A stretch of DNA of 6,016 nucleotides, taken from NCBI GenBank assembly GCA_027077185.1, contig JALTGJ010000482.1, forward strand, positions 1 to 6,016. The letters run 5' to 3'. Shown one piece after another: positions 1 to 5,413 of this stretch. Source of the stretch: Spirochaetales bacterium. Lineage in GTDB: Bacteria; Spirochaetota; Spirochaetia; B11-G9. Position 1 is the stretch's first letter. Each line of letters opens with the position of its first letter. The notes below the pieces were generated by a model. It saw nothing but the letters and a program-made list of their open reading frames with translations. It did no database searches and had not been told where the DNA came from. A program made the position numbers and the translations under genes.

Positions 1-201
1 GGAGAGCTTCTGGGTGGGGAAATAATGGCAAAAGACGCTGGGAATATGATTCAGACCCTTACCATAGCAATACAGGCTCACTTGACTGTAGCAGACCTCG
101 TCGATACATATTTTCCCTACCTGACAGCGGCAGAAGGAATAAAACTTGGAGCAATTATTTTTGATAAAGACGTACATACATTAAGCTGTTGTGCAGGATA
201 G
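1..201 (+). CDS. merA: Mercuric reductase MerA, C-terminal fragment (5' end outside window)
   Basis: This is the last 66 codons of a mercuric reductase, the cytosolic FAD flavoenzyme that uses NADPH to reduce Hg(II) to volatile Hg(0). The reading frame is open from base 1 and ends at TAG 199-201. What is visible is the dimerisation domain common to pyridine nucleotide-disulfide oxidoreductases, with the block FPYLT at fragment residues 38-42, then EGIKL, and FDKDV leading to the terminal LSCCAG. The C-terminal vicinal cysteine pair (fragment C63, C64) is the diagnostic feature of MerA: it takes Hg(II) from the other subunit's side and passes it to the active site. The tyrosine in FPYL lies 23 residues before the first of these cysteines, the same distance as Tyr605 to Cys628 in the Bacillus enzyme. 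Related lipoamide dehydrogenases lack the CC tail, so the call is firm although only the end is seen. A MerR-type regulator follows on the same strand, 89 bp on. Confidence 0.93.
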   Translation, partial: GELLGGEIMAKDAGNMIQTLTIAIQAHLTVADLVDTYFPYLTAAEGIKLGAIIFDKDVHTLSCCAG

Positions 202-237
202 GAGATATTAATTGAAAAAGGGATACAAATAGCTGTA

Positions 238-266
238 TTTACAGTTATACTTATATCCATTAATAT
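238..266 (+). promoter_or_regulatory. Candidate promoter for the merR-type gene
   Basis: TTTACA at 238-243 and TAATAT at 261-266 are separated by 17 bp, which fits a vegetative sigma factor promoter. Transcription would begin about 20 bp before the regulator's start codon, leaving room for its SD. The 17-bp spacing is normal, not the stretched 19-20 bp of MerR-activated promoters, so if real it would let the regulator be made independently of merA. The region is AT-rich, so a chance match is possible. Confidence 0.35.
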
Positions 267-290
267 ATCTGGAAAAGAGGACAGCAGCGT

Positions 291-680
291 ATGAATCGAA
301 GCGAACTGGCCAGTCTGGTTGATATCCCCGGAAGAACTATCCGGTATTATGAGGAAAAAGGTATTATACCTGTACCGGATAGGTCTGCTAATGGATATAG
401 GGATTATAAGATGAGCCTTGTTCCAAGGCTTAAGTTTATAAAAAATGCACAGAAACTGGGATTTTCTTTGGCAGAAATTAAAGAGTTATCCGATATGAAA
501 ATTTCGCCGGAGATGTCCTGTGAATCGGTACATGGAAAAGCTAATAGAAAAATTATGGATATCGAAGTTAAAATAAAAGAACTTAACCGGATAAAAGAAG
601 CTCTTAATAAATTTACCATGTTTTGTAGTCCGGGTAAGAGAATAGAAGAATGTGAATTTTTACATTTACTGGAAGAATAG
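291..680 (+). CDS. merR: MerR-family metal-responsive regulator, probably Hg(II)-sensing
   Basis: This 129-residue dimeric DNA-binding regulator would twist and activate its target promoter on binding metal. The N-terminal winged helix-turn-helix is clear (TIRYYEEKG at residues 16-24, then NGYRDY at 34-39). A long dimerisation helix follows at about residues 80-108. Cysteines C77, C112 and C121 have spacings of 35 and 9, the same as C82, C117 and C126 of Tn501 MerR, which form the trigonal Hg(II) site. The lead sensor PbrR has the same spacing, while ZntR has CC plus a spacing of 10. The adjacent merA favours mercury. The start is ATG 291, with AGAGGA at 276-281 nine bases ahead; the frame is closed by a stop at 261-263. 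Unlike Tn21 or Tn501, the regulator lies downstream of merA in the same direction rather than divergent from the operon. No merT or merP is visible in the window. Confidence 0.85.
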   Translation: MNRSELASLVDIPGRTIRYYEEKGIIPVPDRSANGYRDYKMSLVPRLKFIKNAQKLGFSLAEIKELSDMKISPEMSCESVHGKANRKIMDIEVKIKELNRIKEALNKFTMFCSPGKRIEECEFLHLLEE

Positions 681-683
681 CTA

Positions 684-729
684 TTTGCGATGTTCACCAT
701 TAAATCCTAAAACTGAGACAAATCGCAAA
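684..729. repeat. Inverted repeat downstream of merR, function unclear
   Basis: TTTGCGAT at 684-691 is the exact reverse complement of ATCGCAAA at 722-729, with 30 bp between. It begins four bases after the regulator's stop codon. The stem has only three G/C pairs, the loop is long and no T-run follows, so it is a poor intrinsic terminator. It could be a protein-binding dyad or chance. Confidence 0.3.
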
Positions 730-752
730 AGCCTGAAGAAGCTTAAGTATAG

Positions 753-780
753 ACAGTTCATTGTTAGTTAGATAAACTGT
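753..780. promoter_or_regulatory. Imperfect dyad upstream of the histidine kinase gene (possible operator)
   Basis: Arms ACAGTTCAT (753-761) and ATAAACTGT (772-780) pair at 8 of 9 positions around a 10-bp centre. The dyad sits over the candidate -35 element of the kinase gene (TTGTTA, 761-766) and just ahead of the TATAAT at 786-791, a position suited to a repressor or activator. No regulator can be assigned. Confidence 0.3.
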
Positions 781-791
781 ATTTGTATAAT
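761..791 (+). promoter_or_regulatory. Candidate promoter of the sensor histidine kinase gene
   Basis: A perfect -10 box TATAAT lies at 786-791. The best -35 is TTGTTA at 761-766, giving a long 19-bp spacer. Transcription would start near 798, just ahead of the AGGA at 804-807. If correct, the upstream TTG at 783 would be untranscribed, which supports the TTG at 813 as the kinase start. Confidence 0.4.
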
Positions 792-803
792 GAAAATGCA
801 TGT

Positions 804-807
804 AGGA
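804..807 (+). promoter_or_regulatory. Ribosome binding site that decides the kinase start
   Basis: AGGA sits five bases ahead of TTG 813. No SD-like sequence precedes the in-frame TTG at 783. Starting at 813 also gives the usual short N-terminus of a receiver domain (KKKQIILLVEDE). Confidence 0.5.
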
Positions 808-812
808 ACGGC

Positions 813-2951
813 TTGAAGAAAAAACAAATAATTTTACTTGTAGAAGACGAAGCAGTAATTGCATTATCCCAAAAATTATCTTTGGAAAAATATGGTTACA
901 CTGTTGTAATTGCAGGTACTGGAGAAAAAGCTGTAGATATCATAAAGCAGTCCTCTGATATTGATCTTGTTCTTATGGATATTGATCTGGGGAAGGGAAT
1001 TAACGGCCCAGAAACAGCTTCCAAAATTTTAAGCCTAATTGAAATTCCTATTATCTTTCTGTCAAGTCATACAGAACCGGAAACAGTTGGAATGACAGAA
1101 GAAATATCATCCTATGGATATGTTGTTAAGAATTCCAATATTACAGTTCTTGATGCCTCAATCAAAATGGCATTTAAATTGTTTTCTGCAAACAATAATT
1201 TAAAAACAACAAAGAATAAACTGGAAGCTACCCTTAATACTCTTCCTGATATTTTATTTGAAGTTGGTCTGGATGGCTGTTATTATGATATTCATACCCA
1301 TTACAAGGACTTGCTGTATAAACCTTCAAAAGATCTTATGGGAAAGAAAATTTCTGATGTCCTGCCTTCCGAAGCTTCAGATATTATTATCTCAGCTATA
1401 AAAGAAGCTAATGAAAAGGGATATTCTTCGGGCAAACATTATTCACTGGCTGTACCTGCTGGAGACCATGTATTTGAAATTTTTACTTCCCCCATCAATT
1501 TTTCAAGTAAAAATAAGAGATTTGTTTTTCTTTCCAGGGATATTACAGATACTGAAAAAATTAAAACCAAACTTTTACTTTCCGAAAAAACATACAGGGG
1601 AATTCTTGACAGTATAAGTGAAACCATTTTTATTCAGGATAAAGATGGGATATTTCTTGATGTAAATAAAGCTACTGAGAAAATGTATGGTTATTCCAGA
1701 GAATATTTAATTGGAAAAAGCCCTGAATTTCTATCAGCTCCGGGAAAAAATGATCTTGTTGAACTAAAAAAATATGTGCAGAGAGCTTATAGCGGGAAAG
1801 CTCAAGTTTTTGAATTTTGGGGAATAAAAAAAGATGGAACAATTTTTCCAAAGACTGTAAGTTTAACTTCCGGTGATTTTTTTGGCGAGAGGGCTGTCAT
1901 TGCAGTTGCCAGAGATATTTCTGCTCAAAAACATATAGAAAAAACAATTAAAGAAAATAATAATATTTTAAGTTCAATTACCAATACAATGCAGAGTGCT
2001 CTTATAATGATTGGACGGGAAGGGAGAGTTACTTTTTGGAATCCTGCAGCAGAACGTATTCTAGGTTATTCCGCAGAAGAAGTTCTTGGAAAAAATGGCA
2101 TTGAAAATTTGCTGGCACTGGAAAAAAACAGGGAAGGGTTTAAAAAAGCTTTGGAACAATTTCTTAAGACTGGTAAAGGAAAGCATTTGGGATCCAGCTA
2201 TGAATCAGAAGTTATAAAAAAGGATGGTACTATAATTAATGTGGAGATTGGGCTTTCTTCTGTAAATGTTCACGGAATCTGGCATGCTGTGGAGGTAATA
2301 AGAGATATAAGTGAACGTGTAGCATCAGAAAAAAGAGTAGCAAATTTACTATTGGAAAAAGAAACTTTGTTAAAAGAAGTTCATCATAGAATAAAAAATA
2401 ATATGAATACAATAAGGAGTCTTCTTTTACTACAGGCCGGAATTATAGAGAATTCTCCTTCTATAGAAGTTCTTGAAGATGCCGCAGGCAGGGTTCTGAG
2501 TATGATGGAATTGTATGATAAGCTCTATCAGTCTTCCGATTATAATTATTTGTCTTCTAAAGAATATATTGCTCCGCTTATTACTGAAATTATAAAAAAT
2601 TTCCCTAATAGTAATTCTGTAATAGTAGAAAAAAATATTGAAAATTTTGACCTTAATATAAAGAAACTCCAACCTCTTGGAATTATTGTTAATGAGCTGC
2701 TTACCAATATAATGAAATATGCATTCCCCAATATTAACAATGGTAGGATTGAAGTGACTTTATCAATTTTCGGAACTAAAATTTGTTTAAAGATAGTGGA
2801 AAATGGTAAAGGCATTCCTGCAGAAATAGATTTTAAAAATTCTACAGGTTTTGGGATGCAGCTTGTAAGTATGCTGGCTGATCAACTGGATGGAACTATT
2901 CGTATTGAACGTGGGGACAGAACTGGAATTATTTTGGAATTTCCTGCCTGA
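813..2951 (+). CDS. Soluble hybrid sensor histidine kinase: receiver, three PAS, HisKA_2, HATPase
   Basis: This 712-residue cytosolic signalling kinase has no membrane segment or signal peptide. Residues about 1-125 form a receiver domain with acidic E11/D12, phospho-acceptor D56 (LMDID), S84/S85 and K106. Three PAS domains follow at about 140-250, 258-375 and 384-507; the second and third end in the typical ARDIS and IRDIS linkers. HisKA_2 starts near 515 with the box EVHHRIKNN, so H525 (the His before Arg) is the likely phosphorylated residue. The ATPase domain carries NELLTN with N632, the G1 box ENGKG at 663-667 and the G2 box GFGMQL near 679-684. G1 normally begins with Asp; here it is Glu663, a conservative change at the adenine-contacting residue. 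The receiver precedes the kinase, so the protein may receive phosphate from another kinase as well as sense a PAS ligand. No response regulator gene is adjacent. The same frame is open to a TTG at 783 (722 residues), which lacks an SD. Ligand and target are unknown. Confidence 0.88.
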   Translation: MKKKQIILLVEDEAVIALSQKLSLEKYGYTVVIAGTGEKAVDIIKQSSDIDLVLMDIDLGKGINGPETASKILSLIEIPIIFLSSHTEPETVGMTEEISSYGYVVKNSNITVLDASIKMAFKLFSANNNLKTTKNKLEATLNTLPDILFEVGLDGCYYDIHTHYKDLLYKPSKDLMGKKISDVLPSEASDIIISAIKEANEKGYSSGKHYSLAVPAGDHVFEIFTSPINFSSKNKRFVFLSRDITDTEKIKTKLLLSEKTYRGILDSISETIFIQDKDGIFLDVNKATEKMYGYSREYLIGKSPEFLSAPGKNDLVELKKYVQRAYSGKAQVFEFWGIKKDGTIFPKTVSLTSGDFFGERAVIAVARDISAQKHIEKTIKENNNILSSITNTMQSALIMIGREGRVTFWNPAAERILGYSAEEVLGKNGIENLLALEKNREGFKKALEQFLKTGKGKHLGSSYESEVIKKDGTIINVEIGLSSVNVHGIWHAVEVIRDISERVASEKRVANLLLEKETLLKEVHHRIKNNMNTIRSLLLLQAGIIENSPSIEVLEDAAGRVLSMMELYDKLYQSSDYNYLSSKEYIAPLITEIIKNFPNSNSVIVEKNIENFDLNIKKLQPLGIIVNELLTNIMKYAFPNINNGRIEVTLSIFGTKICLKIVENGKGIPAEIDFKNSTGFGMQLVSMLADQLDGTIRIERGDRTGIILEFPA

Positions 2952-2970
2952 TAAGTAGATTTTTATGCTG

Positions 2971-3714
2971 TTAAAGAGCCTTGTAAACAACAATTAACGA
3001 AAATAATATTACAAGTACAGACAAACTTAGTTCAAGCCAGCTAGATTTTGCCTTTAATGACAGTTTGCTCCCCAGTCTTGCTCCTACTATGGATCCAAGT
3101 GCTACTGCAATAGCAGGAATTATAGAAATATCACCTCTGCCCAGATATACAATAAGTCCCGATCCTGCTGTAAATATTGTTACAAGCAGGGAGGTTGCAA
3201 TTGCCTTATGAATATCCAGACCCAGTGCTTTAATGAACGGAGGGAATAAGGACCCCCCGCTTCCGCCCCTCATTCCTGTTATCAGGTTTAAAACCGCTGC
3301 ACCTAACGAAACATTCCAAAAATTAGGTTTTAACCTGGAAGATATTGATGGTGCAAGTTTATAAAGGTAGATACCTGCAACGGTTAGAACCGAAATTGAG
3401 ACAAATATAATTGCCAGGGTAAATTTGGAAAAATAACCTGCAAGAAATGCACCTCCTACGGAACCTGCAATTCCACCAATAATCAGATACAATGCGATTC
3501 CCTTTTGAATGTTTTTTCGATGGGTAAAAGCACCAACAGCAGATGAAAAGGGAATAACAAACAGATTTACACCAAAAGCTGAAATTAGGGGTAGCCCTGC
3601 AAGATTTAAAAGAGGAACCCGAAGGGATCCTCCTCCAATTCCAAGCATGCCGCTCATAAATCCTGAAAATAACCCTATGGCAAGATATAAAAGGTACTGA
3701 GCAATCTGGTTCAT
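2971..3714 (-). CDS. TauE/SafE (TSUP) family membrane exporter
   Basis: This 247-residue integral membrane protein belongs to the sulfite exporter TauE/SafE family (formerly DUF81). Members move sulfite, sulfoacetate or other small sulfur-containing anions across the inner membrane, although many are uncharacterised. It has about eight hydrophobic segments (near 8-30, 41-60, 73-94, 97-118, 132-150, 168-190, 196-214 and 227-245). Both halves carry the family's glycine-rich pore motif: GIGGG at 25-29 and GSGGS at 151-155 followed by FPP, evidence of the internal duplication. Length is normal for the family. ATG 3714 is preceded by GGAAGAG eight or so bases ahead, overlapping the upstream gene's stop; the gap of 14 nt places it last in the arsR operon. 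Linkage to an ArsR regulator recalls BigR-controlled TauE in sulfide detoxification, so sulfite or a related oxidation product is a reasonable but unproven substrate. No convincing terminator is visible in the 19 bp separating it from the convergent kinase gene. Confidence 0.85.
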   Translation of the reverse strand: MNQIAQYLLYLAIGLFSGFMSGMLGIGGGSLRVPLLNLAGLPLISAFGVNLFVIPFSSAVGAFTHRKNIQKGIALYLIIGGIAGSVGGAFLAGYFSKFTLAIIFVSISVLTVAGIYLYKLAPSISSRLKPNFWNVSLGAAVLNLITGMRGGSGGSLFPPFIKALGLDIHKAIATSLLVTIFTAGSGLIVYLGRGDISIIPAIAVALGSIVGARLGSKLSLKAKSSWLELSLSVLVILFSLIVVYKAL

Positions 3715-3728
3715 ATTTCTACTCTTCC

Positions 3729-4280
3729 TTATTCAGTATAGGTTTTGTTTAGGTTTAAATTAACAAATTCTTCTATTTCTTTATTATAAAAAACAACAGG
3801 AGCCCTGTAGATTGGGGTTTTCATTCCAGTTTCTTCTTTTGGTATTAACATTTCGTGTTTATCTTCAAAATCTTTCCAGTCAATAAGCATTGGCATATCC
3901 ATATTTTCTTTTTCACATTCTTCAATACTTGTGTAAAAAGAAATGTTGTCAATATTTGGAAGAAGGTCTGCTGCAACGCTTTTTGGAAGATATGTTTTTA
4001 TTGATATTTCCTTTAGCTTTTCTTTTGGAATTGCTACTTTATCCTTGTATACAAGTGTATATCCCTCTTTTAACCTTTTCTTTTTAATATTATCGTTTAG
4101 TTCTCTTGTATACGCTTCTCTTCCGATAAGTGCAGCATCAATAGCGCCTGAGAGCAGCATATTCATAACTCCTGCGGCACCGGGAACTCTAACTAATTCT
4201 ATATTTTCAATATTATTATTAAAGCCTTCTGCATAGGGTGTCATGGTAGGACAAAATCCCAGTTTTACTTTGTTTTCCAT
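3729..4280 (-). CDS. Unrecognised cytosolic protein resembling a type 2 periplasmic-binding-protein fold
   Basis: This 183-residue protein belongs to no family I can name. Its sequence pattern suggests a small type 2 substrate-binding fold: an initial strand (KVKLGFCPT, residues 4-12), a strand-helix unit containing LLSGAIDAALIG (42-53), typical of the first lobe of such proteins, and a second half (about 76-165) ending in YRAPVVFYNKE, which resembles the returning crossover strand. It is shorter than normal exported binding proteins (250-350 residues) and has neither signal peptide nor lipobox, so it should stay in the cytosol. Cysteines are C10, in the first loop, and C122. ATG 4280 follows the osmC-like stop by only 2 nt, and its SD (AAAGGAA) lies within that gene's last codons, so translation is probably coupled. 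The position between a thiol-reactive OsmC-like protein and a TauE-type exporter suggests it binds a small anion or sulfur compound, either to deliver it or to sense it. This role is inference only. Confidence 0.75.
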   Translation of the reverse strand: MENKVKLGFCPTMTPYAEGFNNNIENIELVRVPGAAGVMNMLLSGAIDAALIGREAYTRELNDNIKKKRLKEGYTLVYKDKVAIPKEKLKEISIKTYLPKSVAADLLPNIDNISFYTSIEECEKENMDMPMLIDWKDFEDKHEMLIPKEETGMKTPIYRAPVVFYNKEIEEFVNLNLNKTYTE

Positions 4281-4282
4281 TT

Positions 4283-4687
4283 TTATTCCTTTCTCTTATT
4301 AATAGTACCTGAAATTGAACAGGATTTATTAACTGTATTGTATATTGTTCCAAACTTTTCTATATTTTTCTTTAGCAGTTCCGGTTTAAATCGAATATCA
4401 TTGCTAAATACTGTAAGTTCATAATTTACTTTATCCATCGCGGGTGGAGACTCCAGGCGAACGGCATTTACTTTTATTGATGCTCTACTGTAAGTATAGT
4501 GAAGCAGCTTTGAAAATCTTTCCACATTTTTAAGAATGCAGGCTGCAAAAGATCCCAGAAATAATTCTGCAGGATTAGGTAGTTGTTCGGAAGTTTTTTC
4601 TCCTGTTCCAAAAACAATTACAGAGTCCTTTATATCCAAATCTCCATCACTGCCCGATGTTGACTCCGCCTTAATAGCATAATTCAT
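4283..4687 (-). CDS. OsmC/Ohr-family thiol-dependent peroxidase-like protein
   Basis: This 134-residue protein has the OsmC/YhfA-type arrangement. Family members are dimers that reduce organic hydroperoxides through two cysteines, or in some branches handle persulfides and other thiol adducts. The catalytic helix is visible as NPAELFLGSFAAC, with C50 as the likely peroxidatic residue and E56 nearby; C123 in KSCSISGTI is the partner cysteine. The N-terminal beta segment (about 1-30) and the central strands (about 70-95) are as expected, and the length is typical. The start is ATG 4687 with GAAGGAA about eight bases ahead. It lies 23 nt after arsR and 2 nt before the binding-protein-like gene, in the middle of a four-gene operon. 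It lacks features that separate Ohr from OsmC or YhfA clearly, so the substrate is open. The neighbouring exporter and CPSC thioredoxin-like protein suggest thiol or sulfur stress rather than osmotic stress. Confidence 0.85.
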   Translation of the reverse strand: MNYAIKAESTSGSDGDLDIKDSVIVFGTGEKTSEQLPNPAELFLGSFAACILKNVERFSKLLHYTYSRASIKVNAVRLESPPAMDKVNYELTVFSNDIRFKPELLKKNIEKFGTIYNTVNKSCSISGTINKRKE

Positions 4688-4710
4688 AACTTTATGTTCC
4701 TTCTCTCACC

Positions 4711-5025
4711 TTACAAACCAAGCATCTTTTTTCGGTTTATAAGAACTGTAGTTTCTGCACATGCAGCCAGATCCAATACACAGGGAGCTGTCAGTTTGTA
4801 TTCCACAAGAGTTCCTGTCTTTTGTGAGTCGATAAGCCCTGCTTCCCTTAATTGAGTCAGATGCTTGGAAGCAATAGATTTATTTATACCTATTCCTTCA
4901 GCCAGCTCACAGACACACCATGGACGTTCTTTGAGTTTCTCCAGTATATAAATTCGTACTGGATGAGCCAGAGCTTTGAACATATGAGCCCGTAATTCAC
5001 ATCGGGATAATTCTTCCTTATTCAT
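4711..5025 (-). CDS. ArsR-family winged-helix repressor with CxC and C-terminal cysteine pairs
   Basis: This 104-residue dimeric repressor of the ArsR/SmtB family releases DNA on binding metal or on thiol modification. The start used here is ATG 5023-5025. The frame is open to ATG 5071-5073 (120 residues), but that extension covers a strong divergent promoter and a palindrome, and related repressors usually begin just before the KALAHPVR helix. Neither ATG has a good SD, so the start is unsettled. In the short form, FKALAHPVR lies at about 16-24, and the recognition helix is within INKSIASKHLTQLREAGL (47-64), followed by the wing. Cysteines: C9, the pair C37-V-C39 where ArsR proteins of the R773 type have CVCxxC (the third cysteine is absent here), and C82 and C89 near the last helix (PCVLDLAAC). 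This resembles, from memory, ArsR proteins paired with small thioredoxins in methanogens and anaerobes. The ligand could be As(III), another thiophilic metal or a persulfide. It is first in the leftward operon and divergent from the thioredoxin-CDF unit. Confidence 0.83.
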   Translation of the reverse strand: MNKEELSRCELRAHMFKALAHPVRIYILEKLKERPWCVCELAEGIGINKSIASKHLTQLREAGLIDSQKTGTLVEYKLTAPCVLDLAACAETTVLINRKKMLGL

Positions 5026-5031
5026 AGTTAC

Positions 5032-5060
5032 AATGTTGCAATAAGTGGAAACTTTGTCAA
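5032..5060 (-). promoter_or_regulatory. Possible arsR promoter on the minus strand
   Basis: Reading leftwards, a perfect TTGACA -35 (5060-5055) is followed after 17 bp by a weak -10, AACATT (5037-5032). Transcription would begin near 5025, at the arsR ATG itself, giving a nearly leaderless message. The weak -10 makes this tentative. An alternative is a TAATAT on the minus strand at 5096-5091, which would serve the ATG at 5073 but has no good -35. Confidence 0.3.
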
Positions 5061-5072
5061 GAGTACTTGACA
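5055..5072. promoter_or_regulatory. Perfect palindrome joining two divergent -35 boxes: likely ArsR operator
   Basis: TGTCAAG (5055-5061) and CTTGACA (5066-5072) are exact reverse complements with four bases (AGTA) between. Each arm contains a consensus TTGACA pointing outward, one towards the thioredoxin gene and one towards arsR. A dimeric repressor bound here would block both promoters. Assignment to the adjacent ArsR is inference from position and symmetry. Confidence 0.6.
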
Positions 5073-5095
5073 TAAGTTTTCTTTGTTTCTATATT
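5067..5095 (+). promoter_or_regulatory. Strong promoter of the thioredoxin-CDF unit
   Basis: TTGACA at 5067-5072 and TATATT at 5090-5095 with exactly 17 bp between match the vegetative consensus at 11 of 12 positions. The transcript would start near 5102, 13 bp ahead of the thioredoxin gene's SD. The -35 is shared with the palindrome at 5055-5072. Confidence 0.75.
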
Positions 5096-5108
5096 AGGAA
5101 ACATAGAA
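5087..5108. repeat. Second small dyad across the -10 and transcription start
   Basis: TTCTAT (5087-5092) and ATAGAA (5103-5108) are exact reverse complements 10 bp apart, overlapping the TATATT -10 and the expected start point. It may be a second, weaker operator, or a chance match in AT-rich DNA. Confidence 0.35.
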
Positions 5109-5129
5109 TATAATAAAAGGAGATATTAC

Positions 5130-5360
5130 ATGACAATACAAATTTTAGGAACGGGTTGTCCAAGCTGCAAACTTTTAAAGGCCAGCGCAGCGGATGCTAT
5201 TAAAGATTTATCACTGGAAGCAGAGCTGGTAGAAGTTACGGATGTAGATACAATAATGAATATGGGGGTTATGAGGACACCTGCACTGGCAATTGATGGG
5301 GTAGTAAAATCTGTTGGAAGAGTTTTAACAAAAGACCAGGTTAAAACAATTCTTGTATAA
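5130..5360 (+). CDS. Small thioredoxin/glutaredoxin-fold redox protein (CPSC active site)
   Basis: This 76-residue protein belongs to the small thioredoxin-fold group often annotated as redox-active disulfide protein 2. The active site GTGCPSCKLL places the redox pair at C10 and C13, directly after the first strand (TIQIL), and the cis-proline is in MRTPAL at about 48-53. At under 80 residues it is the minimal thioredoxin fold, without the extra N-terminal strand of normal thioredoxins (about 105 residues). It acts in the cytosol as a dithiol reductant or metal/thiol carrier; the substrate is unknown. Relatives commonly lie next to ArsR genes and permeases in anaerobes. The start is ATG 5130 with AAAAGGAG at 5115-5122, seven bases ahead, the best SD in the window. 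It is the first gene of the rightward unit, reading from the strong promoter at 5067-5095, and is followed after 53 bp by the CDF gene. Confidence 0.88.
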   Translation: MTIQILGTGCPSCKLLKASAADAIKDLSLEAELVEVTDVDTIMNMGVMRTPALAIDGVVKSVGRVLTKDQVKTILV

Positions 5361-5413
5361 CTTTAGATTTGTTTAGTAAAGATAAGAACTTTAAAGATTA
5401 GGAAATAATAATA

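Noticed and set aside
404..700. 98-codon - strand frame opposite merR
   Set aside because: Antisense to a clearly recognised MerR-family gene; composition is typical of a shadow frame.
684..729. Inverted repeat after merR as an intrinsic terminator
   Set aside because: The loop is 30 nt, the stem is weak and no T-run follows; kept only as an inverted repeat.
783..812. In-frame TTG at 783 as start of the histidine kinase (722 residues)
   Set aside because: No SD precedes it, and it lies upstream of a perfect TATAAT at 786-791; the TTG at 813 has AGGA five bases ahead and gives a standard receiver N-terminus.
790..816. Eight-codon ATG frame whose stop overlaps the kinase TTG, as a possible leader peptide
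   Set aside because: No SD, and it would begin inside the -10 box, so it would not be transcribed from that promoter.
2952..2970. Bidirectional terminator between the convergent kinase and tauE genes
   Set aside because: No GC-rich hairpin can be drawn in or next to the 19-bp gap.
3943..4236. 97-codon + strand frame opposite the binding-protein-like gene
   Set aside because: It has no SD and lies entirely antisense to a gene with good SD, operon spacing and protein-like composition; a shadow frame.
5361..5381. Small CTTTA/TAAAG hairpin after the thioredoxin-like gene
   Set aside because: Five A/T-rich pairs only, no T-run; too weak to call a terminator or processing site.
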